From Oscillospiraceae bacterium (lineage in GTDB: Bacteria; Bacillota; Clostridia; Oscillospirales; Oscillospiraceae), in the NCBI GenBank assembly GCA_902789745.1, contig CADAPH010000017.1, positions 1-39,569 of the forward strand: a stretch of 39,569 nt of DNA, given 5' to 3'. The notes below the pieces were generated by a model. The model saw nothing but the letters and a program-made list of their open reading frames with translations, made no database searches and was not told where the DNA came from. The position numbers and the translations under genes are program-made. Positions 1 to 8,433 of the stretch are shown here, in pieces (within the stretch, counting starts at the first letter, position 1; the number at the start of each line of letters is the position of its first letter).

Positions 1-3000
1 TGTCTCCCAGCGGCAGCGCGCTTCGCCGAATTCCCATCTTGTATTTGTCTCGGCGGGCAGCAGCGCCCGGCCGTCGAGCGTGACGCCGATTCCGGGATCG
101 CCGCCCTCGGGACGGTAGACGCAGGTATCGCCCAGATAAGCGGCGCTTTCGCCCGTGTCTCTGAGCCGCAGACTGTATGCGCCGTTAGAGAGCAGGCAGG
201 CACGCGCTTCCCCGCCGCAGACGCCGTTTCGCGTCCAGCTCCGGCGCGCGGCGTGCATGGGCTTTTCCGGCGGCGGACTTGCGTCCCTGCGGATCACAGC
301 GGCTGAATCCGGCAGCTTCTCCTGCAAAAGCAGGGTGAACGCCGCCATTGAAGGCTCGCTCATGAAAAGCTCCCGCACGCAGCCCCCCTCCGCGGCGTTG
401 AGCGCGGCGAGGATGCTCATGCCCACATGATGCGCCATCCAGCAGCGCACCTGCTCCCCGTCGGGATTTGCGCAGCGCCCGGGCGTGTAGTCCAGGGCTT
501 CGATATAGCCCCAGCGCCCGACAGCGCCCAGCTCCCGCAGCCGCCGCAGATTTTTCGCCGCCGCCGCAGGCTCCACCGCGAGGGCCAGGAAGCTTGCGTA
601 GGGCGCGATGACCAGATCCGCCTCCTGCCCGCGTTTGAGGGCAAGCGCCGGACAGCCGTGGGCTTTGTAGCGGTAACTCAGGGACGCGTCGAGCGAGTAG
701 AAGGCGCTCTCGGAGATGCCCCAGGGCTTGCCGGGCAGCTTTCGCCGCCGCTGGGCATAGAGGCAGAAGCGGGCGCTTTCGTACAGGAGACTCGAGCGGT
801 AGAGCGGCAGGAACAGCATGGGCATGAGGTATTCAAACATCGTGCCCGTCCAGCTCGCAAGCCCCCGGTACCCGTCCTTCTGGAGCTGGGCGCGGCTCAG
901 ACGTTTCCAGTGGCGGAGGGGGATCTGTCCCCGCGCGATGGCGATATAACTCGTGAGCATGGACTCGCTCGCCATCAGGTCGTACCAGCCGCCCGCGCCG
1001 CGCTCCTTTTCGGCGTCATAGCAGATATAGAAGAGCTCCCGGCGCGGATCAAAGAGCGGGGCAAAGTCCATACCGTCCAGCAGCGCGCGAAAACGCCCCT
1101 CGAGCGCGGTTTCGCCCCAGCGCTTCAGCGCTGCGCAGACCGTGATAAATCCTGCGCAGAGGTTGCCGCTGTCCACGGTTGAGACAAAGCGCGGGCGCAG
1201 GGGGCGGAGCGTGCGCGTATCGTACCAGTTGAAAAAATGCCCCAGACGCCGCTCCATGCGCTCGAGTGTGGGCAGCATGTTTCGGAGATAGGCGAGAGCC
1301 TCCTGTCTCGGGATCACGCCCGCCGTTCCCAATGCCGCCGCCGAAGCCAGCGCCAGCCCGATGTTGGTCGGGGACGTGCGGTGCGCCGCGCCGACGGGCG
1401 GCTGCTGCTGGAAATTGTCGGGCGGGAGAAAATGATCCTCCGCGCCAGAGAGCTCCTTATAATAGCCCCAGCAGTCCGTCAGGCTGCGGTGCAGCAGGTC
1501 GCGGTCACGCACGGAGAGGGATGCTTCTCTCGCCGCGGGCAGCGCCAGCGCCGCGGCAGCCGCCGGGGACAGAAGCCACATGAATCCCGCCGCCTTGCCC
1601 GCGGCCTGGGGCGCAAAGGCCATCAGCAGTACCCCCAGCACGACGCAGGGGTACATCGCCCGCACATGCTCGGCAAGGGAAGCGGAAGAGCGCACTTCGG
1701 CAAAGGTGGTCCACTGTAAAAGCCGTTTATGGCTTATCAGCATGCGCCAGAGCGCCGTGAGCATCGCGGTCAGGCAGACCCATGCCTCAAAGGGCAGCAG
1801 CCACAGGCGCATAAAGCTTCGCACGATCGCCCCGCCGAGGCCGGTCAAAAGCCTCGTGTGCCGCCGCAGGCGCACGCCCCCGGCCTCGCGCCGGAGTCCC
1901 GCTTCCGCCATGGTCAGCATGAGATCCTGCAAAAGCGTCAGCAGCGCGGCCCAGCCCGCAAGCTTCAGGCCTGGGCTCTCGCAGCAGAGTCCGAGCAGCA
2001 TCGCCGTCAGCGTCGCCGGGGCGACAAGGCTCCGCCGCAGGCTGTCCAGCAGGCGAAAACGATCCATCAGCGGCAGCGCCCGCTTGAAGATCCAGGGGGC
2101 GTTCTGCCAGTCGCCGCGTACCCAGCGGTTCAGGCGCTTATAGTAGGCGACGGGCTTTGCCGGGAATGCGTCGACTACAGAGGCGTCGCTCATATAGGCG
2201 CCGCGCAGATAGGCGCCCTCCAGCGCGTCGTGGCTCAGTACGCGTTTTTGCGGCAGCTTTTCCGAGCATCGCAGCAGCATCCCCGCGTCCAGAATACCCT
2301 TGCCCGCAAAGCCGCCGGAGCCAAAGGCGTCCATGTACAGCTCCGTCGACAGTCCGCCGTAGGGGTCAGAGCCGCCGGAGCCGGCGAAGATCAGCGCAAA
2401 GTCCGTCGCTCCCGCGCTCTCGAGCTCCGTTTCGATGCGCGGGTGGATGATTGCGTGTCCCGATACCGGCAGCCCGTCCGGCCCCGGCCTGGGGGTGTTG
2501 AGCGGATGCAGCGCCGCGCCGATCAATTGGCCGAGTGTGCCGGGAAAGACCCGCGTGTCCGCGTCGAGGGAGATGATGAAGCGCGTGCCGCGGAGGGCTT
2601 CTGTATCGCCCGTGACCTCGAGGTCGCTGTTTTGCCCGCACAGAAGCTTTGCCAGCTCCGTGAGCGCGCCGCGCTTGCGCTCAAAGCCGCTCCATGTCTC
2701 CCCGTCAAAGCTTCGCTGCCGCAGGAAGAGATAGAAGCCGCCGCCGTATTTGCGGTTGAGCTCTTCCACACAGCGCTTTGCCTCCTGTATCAGCGCCGCG
2801 TCGCCGGGCGCAGTCTCCGTCTTCGCCGCGGGCAGATCGGCCAGCAGCCCGAAGCGCAGCTCCTTCCCCTCGTGTACGGAGGCAAGGCGCAGCTCTTCCA
2901 GCCGTTTGAGCTCCACGCAGCCCAATAGCGCCGACAGCACGCAGATCGTCCTGCCCTCCGGCGGCACGCCTTTGGAGAGATCGAGCCGCGGCAGGGGCGT

Positions 3001-3975
3001 CGGCTTCAGAAAGCGCAGCAGCAGGAAATCCACAAAGCCCTTTACAAGCGACCAGAGCGGTACAAACAGCAGGAGCGCCCCCCACAAATCCCCGAGCAGT
3101 ACAAAGAAGAACAGACAGCCGAAAAGCGTCAGCCCCGCAAGCAAGGCGATATAGGCAGCGCCCCGCAGCTCCCCCGGCGGGGAGAAGAGCAGAAAGCCGA
3201 CATGCCGCCCCTCCTCCCCTGCCGTATCTACAAGGCGGCGGGCCATAGACTGTTCATCCGTCCCCTGTGCCGCAGCCAGCCTGGAGAGGCGGCGCAGATA
3301 GGAATCCTTTGTCTGCCGGTCCATCCTGACGTAGCTGCCCTCCGCCTCTTCGGACAGGATCTGTCCGGGCACGTCGGCTCCGTCGAGGACAGCCTCCATA
3401 TCCATGGCAGACAGCAGGATCAGCGAGCGGAAGAGTGAGGAAAGCGTCTCCGTCAGCTCCCCCGGCTCCGACGACGCGCCGAGCCTGCGGCACGCGCCGG
3501 AGACCGCCTCGAGGATCGCCGCCCGCAGCGCCGCCGGGAAAAGCAGCAGTTCCCGCCTCTGCAGAACCGTGACGGACTGAAAGCCGCGCAGAAAAACCGC
3601 GCAGCGCTGCTGATCAAGTTTGCCGTTGCCCGCCTGTAAAAGCGCGCGGCAGAGCTCCACGATCAGAAGCCTCTCCCGGCAGCTTCGCTGGCGCTCACAT
3701 TCCCGCAGGGCGCGGCAGACGGCGGGATATTCCCGCTGGAGCAGATAGTGGTTGTCCAGCAGCCATTCACAGGCCGCGGGGATCTTGCCTCCGCCCGCGT
3801 AACGCCGCCGAAGCAGCGCATTGCAGCGCTCCGTCTCCTGAAAGCTGCGCTTCAGCGCCTGCGCCTCGCCCCGCCCGTCGCGGCTCCCGTCCGGGCGGAG
3901 GGCGTGCGCGCAGGACACGGCGTAGTCGTATAGCCGCTCATCCTCGATATACGGTACCAGATTCATGCTGTCCAT
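1..3975 (-). CDS. Cyclic beta-1,2-glucan synthase-like protein (NdvB/GT84 plus glycoamylase-like domain), 3' end outside window
   Basis: The frame is open for 1325 residues and leaves the window at base 1, so the C-terminal part is missing. The start at 3975 follows GGAGAAGG at good spacing; an ATG three codons later is possible. Residues about 268-320 hold two hydrophobic segments. The glycosyltransferase core has LDADTR at 470-475 with HPLN at 490-493, LSHDxxE at 580-586 and RWVRGDWQ at 617-624, the pattern of family GT84 in NdvB. Further membrane segments lie at about 640-830. A glycoamylase-like region follows, with GGWYDLMASE at 995-1004 and a WMAHHVGMS motif near 1178. NdvB proteins are about 2800 residues long and end in a GH94 phosphorylase-like domain; that part would lie off the left edge. 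The family makes cyclic beta-1,2-glucan from UDP-glucose at the inner membrane. Family call is firm; the exact product in a Gram-positive is inference. Confidence 0.85.
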   Translation of the reverse strand, partial: MDSMNLVPYIEDERLYDYAVSCAHALRPDGSRDGRGEAQALKRSFQETERCNALLRRRYAGGGKIPAACEWLLDNHYLLQREYPAVCRALRECERQRSCRERLLIVELCRALLQAGNGKLDQQRCAVFLRGFQSVTVLQRRELLLFPAALRAAILEAVSGACRRLGASSEPGELTETLSSLFRSLILLSAMDMEAVLDGADVPGQILSEEAEGSYVRMDRQTKDSYLRRLSRLAAAQGTDEQSMARRLVDTAGEEGRHVGFLLFSPPGELRGAAYIALLAGLTLFGCLFFFVLLGDLWGALLLFVPLWSLVKGFVDFLLLRFLKPTPLPRLDLSKGVPPEGRTICVLSALLGCVELKRLEELRLASVHEGKELRFGLLADLPAAKTETAPGDAALIQEAKRCVEELNRKYGGGFYLFLRQRSFDGETWSGFERKRGALTELAKLLCGQNSDLEVTGDTEALRGTRFIISLDADTRVFPGTLGQLIGAALHPLNTPRPGPDGLPVSGHAIIHPRIETELESAGATDFALIFAGSGGSDPYGGLSTELYMDAFGSGGFAGKGILDAGMLLRCSEKLPQKRVLSHDALEGAYLRGAYMSDASVVDAFPAKPVAYYKRLNRWVRGDWQNAPWIFKRALPLMDRFRLLDSLRRSLVAPATLTAMLLGLCCESPGLKLAGWAALLTLLQDLMLTMAEAGLRREAGGVRLRRHTRLLTGLGGAIVRSFMRLWLLPFEAWVCLTAMLTALWRMLISHKRLLQWTTFAEVRSSASLAEHVRAMYPCVVLGVLLMAFAPQAAGKAAGFMWLLSPAAAAALALPAAREASLSVRDRDLLHRSLTDCWGYYKELSGAEDHFLPPDNFQQQPPVGAAHRTSPTNIGLALASAAALGTAGVIPRQEALAYLRNMLPTLERMERRLGHFFNWYDTRTLRPLRPRFVSTVDSGNLCAGFITVCAALKRWGETALEGRFRALLDGMDFAPLFDPRRELFYICYDAEKERGAGGWYDLMASESMLTSYIAIARGQIPLRHWKRLSRAQLQKDGYRGLASWTGTMFEYLMPMLFLPLYRSSLLYESARFCLYAQRRRKLPGKPWGISESAFYSLDASLSYRYKAHGCPALALKRGQEADLVIAPYASFLALAVEPAAAAKNLRRLRELGAVGRWGYIEALDYTPGRCANPDGEQVRCWMAHHVGMSILAALNAAEGGCVRELFMSEPSMAAFTLLLQEKLPDSAAVIRRDASPPPEKPMHAARRSWTRNGVCGGEARACLLSNGAYSLRLRDTGESAAYLGDTCVYRPEGGDPGIGVTLDGRALLPAETNTRWEFGEARCRWET

Positions 3976-4065
3976 GGCCTTCTCCGTTTCATGTTTGGAT
4001 TCACCATGCAGTTTTTCCCATTTGAAGCGGGATATGCAAAAACTTACGCTGACAAGAAAAAGCAC

Positions 4066-4094
4066 TTGACAGATTGCGAAACTGCGCGTATACT
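4066..4094 (+). promoter_or_regulatory. Sigma-A promoter for ylxM-ffh operon
   Basis: TTGACA at 4066-4071 and TATACT at 4089-4094 are separated by exactly 17 bases. The predicted start of transcription is about 30 bases before the ylxM start codon, giving a short leader that carries AGGAGG at 4117-4122. Confidence 0.8.
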
Positions 4095-4131
4095 CTGTAA
4101 AGCTTGAAGACTTGACAGGAGGCGCTGCGCT

Positions 4132-4488
4132 GTGGCGGAGAACCGAAGAACACAGAGCATGCTCCTGGACTTTTACGGAGAGCTGCTGACAGACAAGCAG
4201 AGAGAGTGCTTCGATCTGCATTACAACGAGGATCTGTCCCTGTCGGAAATTGCCGAGCAGCTCGGCGTCTCGCGCCAGGGCGTATGGGACAACATCCGCC
4301 GGGCCGAGACCTCCATGCAGGAGATTGAGGAAAAAACCGGCCTGATCCGCCGCTTCGAGAGTACCCGCCAAACGCTGAAAGGCGTTCGCGCCAAGGCGGA
4401 GCGGCTTGCCGGGATGACAGACGGCGAAGCGAAAAGCATCGCCGGACAGATCGTGGATGAGATCGACCGGATCGAGGAATGGGATTAA
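4132..4488 (+). CDS. ylxM: YlxM/p13-family DNA-binding protein
   Basis: 118 residues, GTG start at 4132 with AGGAGG nine bases upstream. The N-terminal half (about residues 12-60) reads as a sigma-70 region 4-like helix-turn-helix: DKQRECFDLHYNEDLSLSEI followed by AEQLGVSRQGVWDNIRR. YlxM (UPF0122) is classically encoded directly upstream of ffh and is thought to modulate signal recognition particle expression or function. Here the ffh start lies three bases after the ylxM stop, so the two are in one operon. Length and context both fit the family. Confidence 0.92.
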   Translation: MAENRRTQSMLLDFYGELLTDKQRECFDLHYNEDLSLSEIAEQLGVSRQGVWDNIRRAETSMQEIEEKTGLIRRFESTRQTLKGVRAKAERLAGMTDGEAKSIAGQIVDEIDRIEEWD

Positions 4489-4491
4489 ACC

Positions 4492-5789
4492 ATGGCATTT
4501 GAAAGCTTATCCGAAAAACTGAATGAGGCCTTCAAAAAGCTTCGCGGCAAGGGCAGACTGACCGAGGACGACGTCAAGGACGCCATGCGCGAGGTGCGTA
4601 TGGCCCTGCTGGAGGCGGACGTCAGCTATAAGGTCGTGCGCGACTTTACCAAGTCCGTCACCGCCAAGGCCGTGGGCGAGGATGTGCTGGAAGCCCTCAA
4701 TCCCGCCCAGATGGTCATCAAGATCGTCAATGACGAGCTCTGCGGCCTGATGGGCAGCGAAAACCGCAAGCTCAACATCAGCGCCAAATCGCCGAGCGTC
4801 GTGATGCTGGTCGGCCTGCAGGGCGCGGGCAAGACCACCAACGGTGCCAAGCTCGCGGCCTACATGCGCAAGCAGGGCAAGCGCCCGCTGCTGGCTGCGT
4901 GCGACATCTACCGCCCCGCCGCCATCAAGCAGCTGGAGACCGTCGGCGCGCAGCTCGACATCCCTGTCTTCCAGATGGGCACGACGGCCCCCGTCGACAT
5001 CGCGAAGACGCCCAGCTCATGGACGAGCTGAAGAACATCAAGGCCGCGGTCGAACCGGCGGAGATCCTTCTGGTCGTGGACGCCATGACCGGCCAGGACG
5101 CCGTCAGCGCTGCGACCGCCTTCGACGAGGCACTGGACATCACCGGCGTCATGCTCACGAAGCTCGACGGCGACGCGAGAGGCGGCGCAGCCCTGTCCAT
5201 CACGGCGGCGACCGGCAAGCCCATCAAGTTCATCGGCGTGGGCGAGAAGCTCGACATGATCGAGCCGTTCTATCCCGACCGTATGGCCTCGCGTATCCTC
5301 GGCATGGGCGACATGCTCACGCTTATCGAAAAGGCGCAGCAGAGCTTCGACGAAAAGAAGGCGCTCGAAGCCGCCGAGAGGCTCAAGGCCAACCGCTTTA
5401 CCCTCAGCGATTATCTCGATCAGATGAACCAGCTCAAGAGCATGGGCGATCTCGAGAGCGTCCTGAGCATGATCCCCGGCATGGACGCCAAGGCCCTCAA
5501 GGGCGCAAAGCTCGACGACAAGGCCATGGCGCGGCAGGAGGCCATCATCCTGTCCATGACGCGGGCTGAGCGCGAGAACCCCGCGATCCTCAACTCCAGC
5601 CGCAAAAAGAGAATCGCCGCGGGCTCCGGCACCACGGTGGTGGACATCAACCGCCTGATCAAGCAGTTTGAGGCCATGCAGCAGATGACCAAGCAGCTCA
5701 CCGGCAAGAACATGAAGAAGCTGCAAAAGAAGATGGGACGCATGGGCGGCAAAGGCGGCGGACTCTTCGGGGGCTTCCCCGGATTCTAA
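4492..5789 (+). pseudogene. ffh: Signal recognition particle GTPase Ffh, interrupted by internal deletion with frameshift
   Basis: The first part (4492-5031) carries the N domain and the G1 motif GLQGAGKTT, then continues to VDIAK at about residue 172 and runs into nonsense and a stop at 5029. The remainder reads in a different frame from about 5004 to 5789, starting at [12 protein letters not shown] and carrying [15 protein letters not shown] and a methionine-rich M domain ending [10 protein letters not shown]. Compared with other Ffh proteins, about 24-26 codons are missing between VDIAK and LMDEL, including the DTAGR motif needed for GTP hydrolysis. The frame change means the number of lost bases is not a multiple of three (1 modulo 3). 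Ffh is essential in nearly all bacteria, so an assembly or sequencing collapse is the first explanation. A true lesion would need another ffh copy. Confidence 0.9.
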
Positions 5790-5794
5790 AACGT

Positions 5795-5822
5795 TTGCAA
5801 TGTGCGAAAGCACTTGTAATAT
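5795..5822 (+). promoter_or_regulatory. Possible internal promoter before rpsP
   Basis: TTGCAA (5795-5800), 16 bases, TAATAT (5817-5822). A small GTGC-GAAA-GCAC hairpin lies in the spacer. The match is moderate and the genes could simply be read through from ffh. Confidence 0.35.
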
Positions 5823-5854
5823 ATTTTTGATATTCAACATGGAGGTGAATATAC

Positions 5855-6091
5855 ATGGTTAAAATCAGACTTCGCAGAATGGGCGCCAAGAAGGCCCCTT
5901 ACTACCGCATCGTCGTTGCGGATTCCCGCAGCCCGCGTGACGGCCGTTTCATCGAGGAGATCGGTATGTACGATCCCATGGCCGAAGGCGAGAAGATCAA
6001 GGTCGACATGGAGCGCGCAAAGTACTGGATCGCGAACGGCGCACAGCCCACCGATACAGTCCGCGGCCTGCTCAAGAAAGTTGAGGCCTAA
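5855..6091 (+). CDS. rpsP: 30S ribosomal protein S16
   Basis: 78 residues starting [20 protein letters not shown], the conserved S16 N-terminus, with [12 protein letters not shown] following. Start at 5855 has GGAGGTGA eight bases upstream. S16 is a small-subunit assembly protein binding 16S rRNA. Position between ffh and khpA is the usual Firmicute order. Confidence 0.97.
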   Translation: MVKIRLRRMGAKKAPYYRIVVADSRSPRDGRFIEEIGMYDPMAEGEKIKVDMERAKYWIANGAQPTDTVRGLLKKVEA

Positions 6092-6111
6092 ATTAAGGAG
6101 TTCATGACCGC

Positions 6112-6342
6112 ATGAAAGAGCTTTTGACCTATATCGTACAGAGCCTGGTGGACAATCCCGACCAGGTCTCTGTGACCGAGCGCAAAGCCGACGGAGAGAC
6201 GATCTTCGAGGTCCGCGTCGCGGACGGCGACATGGGCAAGGTCATCGGCCGGCAGGGGAGGATCGTCAAGCAGATCCGCATCCTCATGCGGGCCGTCGCC
6301 CAGAGAAAGGGCAAGAAAGTATCAGTTGAGATTATGGACTGA
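6112..6342 (+). CDS. khpA: KH-domain RNA-binding protein KhpA (YlqC)
   Basis: 76 residues, the usual length of KhpA. The central GKVIGRQGRIVKQIR (about residues 43-57) is the KH-domain GxxG loop. KhpA pairs with KhpB/Jag to bind RNA and influences cell elongation and division in Gram-positives. A TAAGGAG site precedes the start. It lies 20 bases after rpsP and a strong terminator follows, so the operon stops here; rimM, trmD and rplS, which often follow in other Firmicutes, are not adjacent. Confidence 0.93.
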   Translation: MKELLTYIVQSLVDNPDQVSVTERKADGETIFEVRVADGDMGKVIGRQGRIVKQIRILMRAVAQRKGKKVSVEIMD

Positions 6343-6348
6343 TCCTGA

Positions 6349-6386
6349 AAACCCCGCTGCGTTAAAAACCGCAGCGGGGTTTTTAT
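6349..6386 (+). terminator. Rho-independent terminator after khpA
   Basis: Inverted repeat of 12-13 bp (arms 6349-6361 and 6370-6382, ACCCCGCTGCG against its complement) with an A-rich loop and a trailing T run. The A run on the other side makes it potentially active in both directions. Confidence 0.92.
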
Positions 6387-6494
6387 TAACCAAAGAATTT
6401 ACAAATCGGAAACAGAAACTGTATGGTTTACGAAATATCTTCCTGTTATTATAATCCTGCAAGCAGCAAAGACCCTTCATTTGAATAACTTCTT

Positions 6495-6531
6495 AAAAAA
6501 CTAAGCAGAGCTGTCAGGAGCTCTGCTTTTG
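6495..6531 (-). terminator. Terminator after the lipoprotein gene
   Basis: Perfect 9-bp stem AGCAGAGCT / AGCTCTGCT (6504-6512 and 6519-6527) with a 6-base loop. On the minus strand it is followed by TTAGTTTTTT. The AT-rich stretch 6387-6500 between the two terminators shows no gene. Confidence 0.8.
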
Positions 6532-6556
6532 TTATATTCATGTGAACCCGATCGTA

Positions 6557-7357
6557 TTACAGCGTAATGGTAAACTTTGCGTTGCTGGCCCACTGGCCGT
6601 CCATGTAAAAATCGAAGACCAGCGGCTCCTCCAGCATCCCCTCGGTGCAGTATTCGCCGAAGCCTTCCTCCGGGCCGAACCAGCGGTAGCCCACCTGATA
6701 CTGAACGAGATAGGTTCCCGCGGGCAGATTCGTCTGCCCCACTTCTCCCTGCCGGACATAGAAGCGCACCGTTGCCGGCTCCGCCGCGCCCTCCATCAGC
6801 GCCATGGCGTCCGTGACCGTGACAAGCGCCGGGCCGTTGAAGGCGCTGACCTCCAGCACGCCCCCGCCCTGCACGGCAAAGGTACGCGCAAGCTCCGTCC
6901 CGGTGGCCGGTTCTATATCGCGCAAAAGGAGATCCAGCTTTTCAAACAGCGCCTCGCACTCTTCGACGGCGGCGGGATTGTCACGGTACGTCTCCTCAAG
7001 GCTGCGGATTTCCTCAAAGGCCGCATAGCAGCTGTGGCTGTCGATCAGATCCCGAACCTTCTCAAGCGAGTCGGTCAGCTCCGGCGGAACCGCGGGTGCT
7101 TCCGGCGTCGCTTCCGGTTCCGGCGCTTCTGTTGTGTCCGCCGTTTCGGGATTCTCCGGTAATTGCGTCTCCTGCGGAGCTTCCGATGCCGGCGCTTCCG
7201 TCACGGCGGCTTCCGCTTTCGGCTCCTTCTCTTCTGCGGTTTCCGCCGTCGGCTGCGGCGTCTCTGCCGTCTCCTGCTTGGAACAGGCGCTCAGCAAAAG
7301 CGCAGTGAGCAGCATACACAGCATAAGAACCGCAAAGGTCTTTCCGTTTCTTCTCAT
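6557..7357 (-). CDS. Lipoprotein of unknown function
   Basis: 266 residues from the ATG at 7357, which is preceded by AGGGGTGA at proper spacing; an upstream in-frame ATG at 7378 lacks a good site. The N-terminus MRRNGKTF plus a hydrophobic core ends in the lipobox LLSAC (about residues 22-26), so it should be lipidated and held outside the membrane. Residues about 30-95 are a low-complexity linker rich in Glu, Ala, Pro and Thr. The rest is a folded domain with a helical part (about 100-150) and a beta-rich C-terminal half ending in FTITL. I do not recognise the family. It is transcribed alone, divergently from the hydrolase gene. Confidence 0.8.
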   Translation of the reverse strand: MRRNGKTFAVLMLCMLLTALLLSACSKQETAETPQPTAETAEEKEPKAEAAVTEAPASEAPQETQLPENPETADTTEAPEPEATPEAPAVPPELTDSLEKVRDLIDSHSCYAAFEEIRSLEETYRDNPAAVEECEALFEKLDLLLRDIEPATGTELARTFAVQGGGVLEVSAFNGPALVTVTDAMALMEGAAEPATVRFYVRQGEVGQTNLPAGTYLVQYQVGYRWFGPEEGFGEYCTEGMLEEPLVFDFYMDGQWASNAKFTITL

Positions 7358-7392
7358 GTTGAAATCACCCCTCTGCATATCCTGTTTTGTCT

Positions 7393-7421
7393 ACCTTACC
7401 ATATTGCCCCGCTCATTTCAA
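7393..7421 (-). promoter_or_regulatory. Possible promoter for the lipoprotein gene
   Basis: On the minus strand TTGAAA (7416-7421), 17 bases, TAAGGT (7393-7398) with a TG extension before the -10. The -10 match is weak. Confidence 0.4.
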
Positions 7422-7456
7422 GCGCAGGCCGCGTACTGTTCCGGGCAGAATACGTC

Positions 7457-7485
7457 TTGCGAAGACAATCCCGCCGCAGTATAAT
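7457..7485 (+). promoter_or_regulatory. Promoter for hydrolase-metallopeptidase pair
   Basis: TTGCGA (7457-7462), 17 bases, TATAAT (7480-7485). It lies about 30 bases upstream of the start codon at 7516. Confidence 0.65.
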
Positions 7486-7515
7486 AAGTATTACATTGAA
7501 GTGAAGGAGAGCGTC

Positions 7516-8421
7516 ATGACGGCGGTAATTGCAATTGTTGCATTGCTCATACTCGCGCTGCTGCTTTTTGCGGCAAACTACTTTTTCCGCTATACCTTTC
7601 TGCGCGCCGACAAGCCGGACCCCTGGGACAACGGTTTCGGAGAACTCGTCCTGCTGGATCGCGCCTTCTTCGAGCGCCCGGATCGGGAGCTTCTGGAGAT
7701 CGCCGCGCGGGATGGGCTGCGCCTCAAGGCCTGGTTCTACGACCAAGGCGGCGAGACGACGGCGATCCTCTGCCACGGTTACCACGGCGGGCCGGAGGAG
7801 CTCAGCGGCATCGCCTCCCATCTGTACGCGGAGGGCATGAACATCCTGTTGATTTACCAGCGCGCCCACGGGCTGAGCGAGGGCCGTTCTTTCACGATGG
7901 GCGTCCGGGAGAAGCTGGACCTCGCGGACTGGGCGAAGGAGATCGCCGCGCGAAAGCCGGACGGGAAGATCGTCCTCTTCGGCTGGTCGATGGGCGGCAA
8001 CACGGTCATGGGCGCCGTCGGGGAGGCGCTGCCGGAAAACGTGCGCTGCGCCGTGGCCGACTGCGGCTACGACGATCTCAGAACCCAGCTTTTGTTCAGT
8101 TGTCAGAAGAATATGCCGCGCCTTCCTGCCAAGCGCTTTTTCATCCGGCTGCTCGATCTCTACTGCCGCCTCTTCGAGGGCTTTTCGCTCAACGATCCGC
8201 GCAGCGCCTCCCTTGGCCGCTGCAAGGTTCCGATGTTCTTTATCCACGGCACAGCCGACGCGGTGGTTCCCTATGCCAATCTCGACCGCTGCTATACGGC
8301 CTGCGCGGCGAAGAAGCAGTGCGCGACCTATCAGAATGTGGCGCACATCCGTTCCTGCGGCTCCGATCCGAAGCGCTATTTCGGGGAGCTGGACGCTTTC
8401 ATCCGCAAAAATACGAAATAA
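7516..8421 (+). CDS. Membrane-anchored alpha/beta hydrolase
   Basis: 301 residues from ATG 7516, which follows GAAGGAGAG; the frame is open further upstream but has no better start. Residues 3-25 form one transmembrane anchor. The hydrolase fold shows an oxyanion-type CHGYHGG (86-92), nucleophile elbow GWSMGG with Ser158, acid Asp248 in HGTADAVVP and His277 in AHIRS, a full catalytic triad. The family includes esterases and peptidases such as YqkD/BAAT-like hydrolases; the substrate is not predictable. It is 12 bases upstream of the metallopeptidase and probably cotranscribed with it. Confidence 0.88.
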   Translation: MTAVIAIVALLILALLLFAANYFFRYTFLRADKPDPWDNGFGELVLLDRAFFERPDRELLEIAARDGLRLKAWFYDQGGETTAILCHGYHGGPEELSGIASHLYAEGMNILLIYQRAHGLSEGRSFTMGVREKLDLADWAKEIAARKPDGKIVLFGWSMGGNTVMGAVGEALPENVRCAVADCGYDDLRTQLLFSCQKNMPRLPAKRFFIRLLDLYCRLFEGFSLNDPRSASLGRCKVPMFFIHGTADAVVPYANLDRCYTACAAKKQCATYQNVAHIRSCGSDPKRYFGELDAFIRKNTK

Positions 8422-8433
8422 GGAGAAAACGCC

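Noticed and set aside
427..2928. Long plus-strand frames across 427-2928
   Set aside because: They are antisense to the NdvB-like gene, Arg- and Gln-rich, without ribosome sites or motifs.
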